Shown piece by piece: positions 37,601-49,600 of a stretch of DNA of 64,000 nucleotides. Where the stretch lies: NCBI GenBank assembly GCA_002633005.1, contig NMRA01000098.1:701186-765185 (forward strand), given 5' to 3'. The notes under the pieces were generated by a model that saw nothing but the letters and a program-made list of their open reading frames with translations, did no database searches and was not told the origin of the DNA. The number at the start of each line of letters is the position of its first letter. Position 1 is the first letter of the stretch. Position numbers and translations under genes: made by a program. This DNA comes from Phoronis australis. Taxonomy: Eukaryota > Phoronida > Phoronidae.

Positions 37601-40600
37601 TTAAAATAATAAAGATAATGATGAAAAATTTGCAGTGTGAGTGGCAGGAGCTTATTCTTGATTTGCTGCAGGGAGACCTATTAAATTATTTTCAATTCTT
37701 ATAATTACGATACAAAATTACAAAAAATGAGAATCGATCCATAGATTATCTACAAAGGCTGAAGTACAATAATTCCAACAAACAATTTAATTCCAACACA
37801 AATGGAAAAAAGTCAAGACAAAAACCTGAGGCTCATGCCCCAACTGTTAGCATGGAAAAATGAAAAGCCAAAAATAGCATACTTTAAACTATAGAATGCA
37901 TCAATCACAATCCTAAGTTGGCCAAACTTTTCAGTTTCAAACAGTAAATACAGGAGTTAATTGTTCATAAGCCACACTGGTGTAGAAGAAACTATGTGAC
38001 AAGAAATAACTACCAGGACACTGAAAATAGGCTGGCAGAATTTGTAAACAATGGCTTAGACCAATCAGATCATTCAGTATCTGTCACGCGATCACTTCTC
38101 TCGAACTGCAAAACTTGAGTCACAAAGTAGAACACGTAAAATGTCAAAACAAATTGAAATACATAAAAGGCAATTTAAAACACATTTGCAGTAACGAAAA
38201 TTGCACTTTGTATCCCGTTTTGGCGGCACATAGAAAATCGCACTCAGGTGGTCAGGCCTAGCACTAACAGTAGCAGCCAACGGCAACGGGCGTGCATGCG
38301 GGATCAAACAAAAGAATTTCATACATCACTCACATTTCACGATTCCAATCCAACGAATAACCGGTTACGGTTGAATTTCCTTTTAGGAAGCGTTATTTCT
38401 AGTGTTTTATCGTTTTCAGTCGGTCCTCCGACTCCAACTTAGTCCAAGGCGACTCGGTCACACACTCCGTAATTGTTCCTCTCTCAAAGTTTACAGAGCA
38501 CAAACATTGGTTTGTGAAGACATTGAGCATTTCTTTTATCCACTTTTTCCACGAAATATTCAGTCTACTCCATGCATTTTTGACCGCAGAATCGCTTTAT
38601 TTGTCACCGCGATTTTATACAAAGTACAGAGGCCATTGATGAACCACGCTATCCCAGGCACAGGCAATTGAATTTATCTGTTCCTATTTTGCCACTGATG
38701 TCACTCACTACTAAGGAAAAATGTTTCTTATATATGGTTACGAGTCATCGGGAAATTTGAGTGCCTGTGATCCGCAATTACAATTTTCGTTCCTCCAAAA
38801 CATAAAGAGCAGTTTTCGCTTTTCGAGTCGTCAGCAATGCCGCAATGAGAAACCAATTTATCGCGATAATTTTATGGCAAATGTCGATTTTTCTGTGAAA
38901 ATATAACAAACATACGCGGATCGAATAAGAGAAAAAAGTGGAAATCCGAATTTCTGCGGACAATTCTAAGCCTTGATTAGCATAAATGCGACCTTCCCAT
39001 AACTCGTTCCACAAAATGCTTAATGTGAAAATTGATACACTCAGCTTTTCAGCTTCTGAAATTTGCCTCATTGAGATACAAGAGCAACGCGAAGCGTTGA
39101 AATTTGCCCACAAATGCACTGCAAACCATCTGCTTCTAAAGTTGTTTAATTTCTATCATAAAAATAGTCATTAGATGGTGCAAAACGTCCAATCCATCTG
39201 AAAACAGAACATGCCATCGCTTCTTTAATAGAAAGCTATTTACCAAATTTCATAAAAATCTGTCAAGGAGCTTCAGAGAAACAAAGGAAAACAAAAAAAT
39301 GAAATTCCCACAAGGGGACAAAGCGTCCATCTGAAAATTGTTGTTGTCTATTGTTAGCTTCATATAAATACACTTACTAAGTTTAATAAAGATCCTGCAG
39401 TGGGTCTAGGATACAGCTATGGGCGCAAAACAAAACTACCACTAGGAGGCACCACACTATTCAAAGACGTCATTGTCAACCGTCCTCATCAAACTGAGAA
39501 CATATACGCCAATTTTCAAAATCATCTTTAGAACGGTTTGGTTGATAAAGAGGTGGACGCTAAAAAACTCGAAAACAGCAAAAATGGGCACTAGGTGGCG
39601 CAAAATACCCTGAATCCAACTGAAAACGAACATGATGGCGTCACCTCACCAATACATGTCTGTATTCCTAATTTTATGAAAATGCGTTCAGGACCTTTGA
39701 ATATACAGAGGTAAATGTTAAAAACTATAATTACCACCAGGGGGCACATTGGTAGTCAGATCCGTGCGAAAGTTATCGTCAACTGTTGTCAACATCATAA
39801 AAAGATACTTGCTTTGAAGATACAAAGGTAAACATAAAAAACTAAAATAACCACTAAGGGGTGCAACTGTACAATGATTGATGCGCGAAAGTCATCATCG
39901 TTCCTTGTCAACATCATATAAATATACTTGCTACATTTAGTAAAAGAACCTGCTAACGGTTTAGGAGGTACAGCCATGAGTGCAAAAAAAAACTGCCACT
40001 AGGAGGCGCCACAGTAGTTGAAGTCATCGGAAAATCATCGTCAGCCGCCCTCTTTACAGTAAGAACACATATGCCAATTTTCAAAATCATACCTAAAGTG
40101 GTTTGGTTGATAGAACAGCGGACGCCAAAAAAACAGACTTGAAAACAGCAAAAATGGCCACCAGGTGACGCAAAGTACCATGAATCCGTCCGAAAACGAA
40201 AGGATGGCTTCATCTCACTCATAGATGCCTAACTGCCAAATTTTATGAAAATCCGTTGAGGACATCCAAAGATACAGAGGTAAGCATAAAAAACTAAAAT
40301 TGCCACTAGGGGGCACACTGGTAGTCGGAGAGGTCCATAATTTGTCGTCGTCCATCCTCAGCTTCATAGGAACACATCTGCCATATCTCATCAACATCCT
40401 CTGAGGGGTTGAGGAGATACACCTGCGGACGCCAGACGCCCAGACAGAGATGACGGCAATATGCTACCACATATAAATATGTGGGGGCCAAAGATTATAC
40501 ACAACAGATTCGCAACTCCAACATTTTCTTCTGTACTATCTAAGAGGTGGCGCCACTCTCCTAAATTAACTGGTTCATTTTGCGGTTAGTGTATTGCGAC

Positions 40601-43600
40601 AGGAAATTCTCGCATCTAAGTTTACTGTCGAGTACAATGAAAACAAAATAATAATTTCGGCATTTAAACTCTGTTCAAAATCTTAAAATAGCAGAACTGT
40701 TGGTATCGTGAGTACTTTTAGCAATGCTACTGCCACCCGACCACACAACAGCCGGCCAAAATTAGCAGATGATGTACTTGCCGGAAATAACTCCAGATAA
40801 TTGGGCCAGGTTTCGCTAATGAATAATGACGTAACAGCACAGATTTTGTCCATTGAAAGTATACGGAGTTGGCGGTCCATGTACTATAGTCTATGGTGGG
40901 CGCATAAGTCTGTTCGAATCTTCCCTTAAAAAAATTTCTAGATACGGCTGTAGTTTACGCACTCAGCCCTACAGTGAAGCCAGATTCCCACCTACTCGTG
41001 TAAAACCTAAAAGCTCAACACACAAATGATTTAAAACACTGGCTGCAACAACACAACACAACACGGTCCAGTTCACACTCTTATGGTTTCTTACCTGTGC
41101 AAAAACTGTGTAGATTTCTGCAGTTCCTCCATTACTGATCCAGATCTTACCGCCATTTAGGACATAGTGGGAGCCATCCGCTGACAGCACAGCTCGGCTA
41201 CGAATGGACTGGAAGATCAATGGCAAACACTATGATACAATCCACATCGAATGAACAATTCATAAAACAACTACCTTGGTATACCTTGAAACAGTAGTAC
41301 GCTAAGTTCAAACCTAGCCAGGACAATCGTATTGATACATGACTCAAATGTATGCATTGTTTTTTCGAATGCGTACAGGAATCAAATAGTTCTTTGAAAA
41401 CGAATATTCTTGGGCCTCAATTCTATGAATATTGAGTCTGTAGGTGCCTCGAAAGGGGTCACACTACTTGACCTAACAGGAATAAGGTCATGAGTCAAAC
41501 TACCTGACAGTAAGAAGGTCATCTCTGGTCCCGACAATGGCCTGTGTCCTCTATGTAAAGAAGTATAAGATAGCACAGTACAAGACACAAATATTGAGAA
41601 AAAATGACAAGGAATTACCCATCATGATGTCTAGACACAAGACAAATTCACAGACATTGTAGCTGTCCATTGTGACTGGCAATAAAACTGGATTTAGTGA
41701 AATGGAAGCTGTTCTGTCATTAGAAAGTTGCTGCAATGACAGCTTATAGTCAGTTGTTTTAGCTGTGAAGTGCATTAGTCTTCATGATGGAATGTATTTT
41801 GTCCAATAACTGTTCTGTGCACTGTATGTACCAGATTAATGCATGCTTACAGGCACTAGATTCAGCACACAAATAAGGCCTTATCACAAGCAAATTGACA
41901 ATACTACAATTTTGAATGGTAACCAACATCAAAGACATTAACTCATATACATTGTCAATAGCAAAACAAAGATTTCAATAAGTTTTCTGTAGTACCAGGC
42001 ATGTGTTAAATGCTGATTAGTTAATAAACAGTATTAATTCACTTATCACCAAACACCTGTTGATTAACCAGTAAACATTAGGCACTTACACTGGCATCAG
42101 ATCCACTAGAGGGCTCTGTGAGTGAGAAAGCCGCCAGTTTCTCACCAGTGGCCAAGGAAGGTAAATACTTGGCCTTTTGTTCATCTGTGCCGAACAGGAG
42201 AATACCTTTGAAGCCAATTGACTGCAATGAAAGAGTTCAAAAAAGTTCCTTGGACAAATACAATATAGTAGAACAACAACAAAAACATTAAGTCTAAACA
42301 CACCAGTTCAGAAAATGCATAGTAGTTCTGAACATTACTGTTAAAACAGGAACATTATTTTTATAACATGTGAACAGTGAACGCCATTAACTATTATTTC
42401 AATGAAATAAAAAGAGAAACACTTGACAATTTTAATTAATTAATTAACATTTATCTGAAAGTCATATTTTGATTCTATCAATCCAATATTTGATTGCACT
42501 AGATGATGAGCAAGCTAATGACTAATAAGATTGCAGAACAAAATTAAAGTATTTTAGACAATATACCATTATGCTACTGTAATGTTTTTGTTGTAAACTA
42601 AATAAACATCTCCAAATGTGTTCTTTTTTGTGCAGAACATGGCAGGGCAAACTAGAATTTGTCATGAAATTTAGAACTTTGATGTGAGTTGACTTAAATG
42701 TAAGTTAATGTTGTATTGCGTTTCCTAAAAGATTGACTGAAACATTGAGCAGCTGGGTACAATGATGTCCCCTGGTAAAATTCAACAACAATGCTACTTC
42801 TTGTAGCAACAGTGTCATTCCATTCTCACACAATTATCGCATGAAGTGCATCAAAGTTGTTTTAGAGCATCCAAAGCTGCACCAATTCAAGATGTTTTAC
42901 TAGTTACCTGATGAGCCCCAAGGGCGATTCCCACTCCTAAATCGTGCGCACCTACAATCTCAACCAGGCGGGCGTACTGAGTATTGCCAAGTCCAATGCC
43001 ATCTAAAAACAGTAATTTTTTTAGTTTTCAAAATGAACGTAAGTCAACAATTAGTGGCTAGACGTAATAATGTCACATTTAAATTCAACAAAAGTTCGAC
43101 AAAAAATATTTTGTAGCGACGAAAGTTCGGCTAAACTGCCAAACAATTCTGACAAGATCTTTATCCAAGTTAGGTGAAGTCTAGCAGAGTTCTGTCTAGT
43201 TTATTATGAAAACCACTGATTGTAATCATTAAGGAAACAAAGAAACCTTATTATGTACGGACATGTCCATTAGGGAGACAAAGAACATTGCAATATCTTT
43301 AATAGGTAGACAAAGAAGTCACAGATATCCTATTGCATGACAGTCTTAAGCACTTATGAATATCCTAAATATAAAGACAATGACGTCTCAAATACACTCA
43401 TTATTGAGACAGAAATCATGAATATCCTAATTGGAAGATAATTAAAGAAGTCATCAACCAAAGCACATATTAAGAGCCCCTAATTCCTTAATAACCTAAG
43501 GAGTAATTGAGGGATATTAAAAGTTAACAGTATCAGCAAACTACAAGTAATCGCCATCATCAGTGGTATAACACGTCAAGTGTAATAACTTCCGCAAAAA

Positions 43601-46600
43601 ATGTTAGCAATACACACGATATGAATGGAACAAAACTTGGATTTAGGGATCCTCTACACCAACTTCTGGCCTATACAGACACGAAGTGTTGGTTGGTATT
43701 TCTCCCCTCATCTTTACAAATTAGTTTTACCGAACGCCTGTGTGTGGTTTTCAATAAATGTTTAACATCTGAAGATGGCAGGAGACATGACTGAACGAAA
43801 AATCATACCAGTGCAAACAGAATAGAAGTTGGTGTGAATAAATAGATTTCAGAATTGATTTCAAGGTTCACCTTATCAAAACAAACTGCATTTAATGATT
43901 TGTCAGAGTTCCACACTCACGGTAATCAACAGGAACCTGTAGCCCAAAAGCACCAAGGTCTTTCAGTCCCTGTTCTGTCGCCTCCTCTAATTTCTCCAGT
44001 TCATCATTCTTAGCAGGGTCATTAACATTCTGTACAATGAACAACAAGTGGTTCATGAACAAGTGGTTCATGAACAAGTGATCCATGAACACATAATTAA
44101 CTGTCTATTTAGCAAAATATCTAAAAAACATAGACTTTGACTTAGTAAATGTTCTGAACTTGGAAAACATGAATAATTTGAATTCTGACTTTTTTAACAA
44201 TCTGTCATTAATTGAAAATGCCTTTTTGGTAAAATTTTTCAAAAAGAAAGGTACATTCATAACAGAAAAATGGTATCAATAACATGACAAAATTTCATAT
44301 GATATAATGCTCAAAATGAAGTTCCAGAAATCCTCTTACGGTTTTCTAAATTATCATTTTGTTTCCGGTTTAGGGCTGTTCCAGCAAAATCTGTATGGGA
44401 GGGGAGGGGGAAGGCACTTTTATTTCGTACCCACCGCCCATATTTTTCATTTATTTCTCCAACCCATAATTTTTTAATTATTTTTAATAGGTTAAAATAT
44501 AAAATCCAACACTTGCAAAGAAATTGCCTCCAGGAGGACCTGTTAAGAGCTTAGATGATTGACAGACAAGAACTAGTTGTCTTATCCAATATTGTCAAAA
44601 ACTAAAGTAGTCTGTGAGCAATACTTTTGGCAGCCACCAGGTGTCTCTGTTCACCATGTGTCTATAATTTCAATGAACATTTTTTCATAAATTTTATAAG
44701 GGTCTACGAATCTCAAACTGTCTCCACGAACTCTTTTATACTTCTACGTCAAGTGAATATTGGAACTTGTTTATCTTACTCCTCATACTTTTTATTTAAA
44801 AATCATCAATTTTCTTATATGTGTTAACACCAGTTTAGTGTTGCATAACTTTTCAATTCAATAGGACTGCAGACAAACAGTTGGCTCAAATCAAGTTGCC
44901 CATGACTTGATTAATGGCTTAGTGAACATATTGCACGCTGTTCACTGGCAATATGGGCTTTTTTGTATTGGGATAAGTTAGGATATATGCCAACTGCATT
45001 TTTTTGAGTTTTGACAGCTGAAGTAACCAACCTGTCAACATTAACAGGTCAAAAAATACCACCCATTTTTAATGCATCACTTCTTACAGGAACGACCACC
45101 CATAATTTGATTTTTTTTCTGAAAACCACCACCCATGAATTTCTATTTCTACTGCCGTCCCCCCCCCCACACGGATTTTACTGGAACAGCCCCTATCAGT
45201 TTTGATTTTCCATTAAAACCAAGCATATAACAGTAATAAAAACAAAGATGGATTTAAACCGGTTTGACCTGTTTCGGCGTTTATTAAAACATCATCATCA
45301 TCAGAAAAAATTTGGCCACCTTGCTAGACCCAACAACAAGTAATGATACACAGACACAGCCAGTTACAGGAGAGTAACAGTAGACTAGACTAACAATGAC
45401 AACCTGTGGTGTGTCAGTTGCACAATATAAGTGCTAACATTTGATAAACCCACTTGCAAATGTTTTTAAAACAATTCCTAACAAGTTGCATGCCAATCCA
45501 ATCACACATTTCTGAGATACAACCTTCCAAACATAGTCCTACTTGGACATTTTTTCTAAGGTCTTGTATAACCTTAAAGCAAGTTTGAGTAAGAACATAT
45601 CGGGGTCACAACTCAAATGAAATTGCCACAAGGGGACACATTGATGGCCAGATTTGTCCAAGTTGTTGTTATCAGTTTATCCGTTATCAAATTCATGGAC
45701 ACACAAAAAACAAAACTGCCACCAGGAAGTGTCAAAGTAGTTTGGCCAGTCTGAAAATCAATGTCAGTCATAGTCTTCACAGCAGGTACATAATTTTCAT
45801 AATGCTTCTTAAATCGGGTTGGCAGAGAAAGATGCTGATGCTCATAAATAATAGGACACCAATCTCTAAAAATTCATGAAAATACATAAAAAGAGATTCC
45901 AAAAACATAGAGGCAAAAAAATGCAAAATTCTAAAAATTGCCACAAGAGGGTACACCAGTACTTGGATTCATCCAAAAGTCTGTCATCTGCAATCATCCT
46001 GACAAAAAAACATCTACCAAGTGAAGATCCTCCGAGATGTTTTGATGATACAGGAACTGACGCCAAATGCCCAAACACAGATGAAGGCAATGCGCACCCA
46101 CATTATATTTACATAATATATGTGCGTGCATAAAAACTTATCAGAAACATATTTCTTTCAGGTATTTACAAGCATTATAAAGTCAAAGCTTATTTCGTTC
46201 ATTTCTGGTCTTATCTATGTGAAGTGCCCAATGTGTTGAGATAATGCTGCATCTCACCTGCATAAACTGGGCTGTTGGCTCAATCAGATGCTGAAGAGTT
46301 TCCACCTGTTCTTCGTCAAGCGCTGCACAGAAAGTAATTCAAACACATTAAATTAACACTAAAGCTCTGTTCACACTACAAGTTGTCACACTTACATTAC
46401 GTTTGGACACACACACTGACATGCAGTTTGATGTGGCAATACGTGCCAGATTCCTCTTTGCTCTGTATCAAAGCACTTTTCACGCATGATTAACGCACTG
46501 TTCGCGAATGAAATGGTTTGCAATTGCAAACTGTGACACGTCAAAAGTTACACACTGCGCACGCACATCCAACAGGGTGAAGATGTACTCAATGATGTCA

Positions 46601-49600
46601 TGGCGAACAGTGACATCTATTGTCTGCAATCACCAAATGCACTTTGTGACTTACTCACACGTGGTTCACGCTTGATTCCAGCAAATCAATGTGTGCCAAA
46701 TTTTTAAACATTTCAAAATTCTCTCTATCACATTGCATGCACTATTGCACAGTTCACAAACATTTCACTCTCTAGGCACTGCAAGAGAAAACTGCAGTCC
46801 ATCTGTGCGTACACATGGATGGGGGGAGGGGCTTGGTGTTGTCATATAACACCATTCTTGGTCTAATTTAGTTCTGGTAATGAAAGCAAGGTGCTTTTTG
46901 GCATCGCCTGGTGATTTAAATATTTCTTAGTTACTGGTATGAATTGCCCTAGAACAAATTACTCTTCTGTGGGTGCTACATGCAACGCGTTACAAACTTG
47001 CTAACAACGCAGAAGCAAATTACCAACTGCACACTTGCAAAGGTTCTATCATCCAGGCAACGTCACTGGATGCCTTCACTTCCATGCTATCTAGATATAT
47101 TTTCTTCTAATCGTAACAAGTTCACATTTTGCTCACCTTTTAGTCAATTTAAAACGTTGCATTCTAACTTGAAGAATGTGCTTTTCCTGTCAAGTGCCAT
47201 TACAAGATTCTCAGGGACATTAACAAGTTTAAAAGAAAGTTTAAGTCATGCTTTCTGTTCATTGCCAATTGTGTTGTGCGAGTTTTCAGAGAGTTAAAAT
47301 AGCACTACCTGCTTTCCTATGTCTTTTGGCTGGCTTAGATAAGTGATTTCACAAAAACTTGAACTTTTGTGGATATATTTGCAAATTTTGTCACAGAATA
47401 CGGGTATTATGCTGTTGCTAAATAGTTAAAACAAGCTTTATTAGTAGCGTGAATTGGCAACAAGGTTGTTTTTCTGAAGGGGTTTTGCTGTAAGGGCTGT
47501 TCCAGCAAAATCTGTATGGGAGGGGGGGGGAGGCACTTTTATTTCGTACCCACCGCCCATAATTTTCATTTATTTCTCCAACCCATGACCCATAATTTTT
47601 TAATTATTTTTAATAGGTTAAAATATAAAATCCAACACTTGCAAACAAATTGCCTCCAGGAGGACCTGTTAAGAACTTAAATGATTGACAGACAAGAACT
47701 AGTTGTCTTGTGCAATATTGTCAAAAATTAAAGTAGCCTGTGAACAATACTTTTGGCAGCCACCAGGTGTCTCTGTTCACCATGTGTCTATAATTTCAGT
47801 GAACATTTTTTCAATTATAAGGATCTATGAATCTCAAACTGTCTCCACAAACTCTTTTATACTTCTATGTCAAGTGAATATTGGAACTTGTTTATCTTAC
47901 TCCTCATACTTTTTATTTAAAAATCATCAATTTTCTTATATGTGTTAACACCAGTTTAGTGTTGCATAACTTTTCAGTTCAATAGGACTGCAGACAAGCC
48001 CTTGGCTCAAATCAAGTTGCCCATGACTTGATTAATGGCTTAATGAACATATTGCACTCTGTTCACTGGCAATATGGGCTTTTTTGTATTGGGATAAGTT
48101 GGGATATATGCCAATCGTATTTTTTGAGTTTTGATTTCTTTGGAGATGTGTTGGCTGAATTAACCAACCTGTCACCGTTAACAGATCAAAAAATACCACC
48201 CATTTTTAATGCATCACTTCTTACAGGAGCGACCACCCATAATTTGAGTTTTTTTCTGAAGACCACCACCCATGAATTTTTATTTTTACTGCCGTCCCCC
48301 CCCCTCCCACACGGATTTTACTGGAACAGCCCTAACAAATAGGTGCTCCTTCCCATTTGAAATAAAATTTTCAGTGTCCTAGGTGCTAATTAGCAAGAGC
48401 ACAATAGCTGTAACACACTGAGACTGGGTATATTTAAATAACAAAGCATTTTAGCTGTAACTCTCATCCATTTAACAGCAACATTCCAAAAAAGCACACA
48501 CATGGATTTGAATTTGAATGCTAGATAAATCTAAAAATAATAATACGCAAAATCAACACATTAAAGACAGGAGGAAATACAGAACTCACCTTCTGGAAAT
48601 GGAAATACTTGATCTGCTGCCACGTTTCCACGAAACAGATTCATTACAAATGACTTGGAAACCTAAAGAAAACGAGTTTTGCAATGTAACAAATGTAACC
48701 ATAAAATGCAAGTATCAGGATGTGACACTAACTTTTTCGTTAACTTGTCTGTCAGGCAAATAAAGCAAAAATTTCACTTGCCTTGAGGAAAAACTTGCTT
48801 ACTCAAATTATTGAGTTGTAAAGCCTTCAAGTCAACAATAACCAAGACGTTAGCAACTTCGGCCGTGTCCCATTGGACTGCCTACACAAATTCGTTGTTT
48901 AAATCAACTAGAATATTGGGCATACTACTTTGAAATTTCAATTTGCCAGACAACAGAAGATACCTGTTAGTGTCAACTGTCAAGCCCTGAGTACAGTATC
49001 CGTATTAATATCAGTGGTTATTATGTCTAGACAGCCCTTATGAAAAGCACGGACTTACACTGACATGGTTACTTTCAAGTTCCTTTTAAATATCAAATTA
49101 GTAAATAAAACCACTGCCACCATGTTTTAAGAGTTACTGTATCATGCAAATGAGAGCAAAAGACACCAGATTGGAGGGTTGACGATTGAACGGCTATGTT
49201 GTTCTAGAATTTACAAGGATATACTTTATGTCCCAATCAACAGCAAAACAAACATGCAGTGCCATCTATGATGCTGGAACTAAACCAAGTAACAAGTGAG
49301 GCTCAAGTTATGTGAAACAGATATATAGCCAATATTGCACTGTAGTTACAGCGTTTTCCACAACAGAAATTCTAAATCAAATTAAAAATTTACTTGAGCA
49401 AGTTAACATATTAATTACGAGACTTTAAATTTAAAGCCATAATTCCCTTCAGTGAAAGGGCACTAAACCCAATGAATGACCTCCTAAACTTAACAAATTA
49501 AGAACAATCTGCCAAGAATTCGAACTCGGTGCTGTACTGTTTTTAAAATTCGAGTAAGGTGACCTAAAGTTGTCAAGACAAAATTTTGACTTGTTACCAT

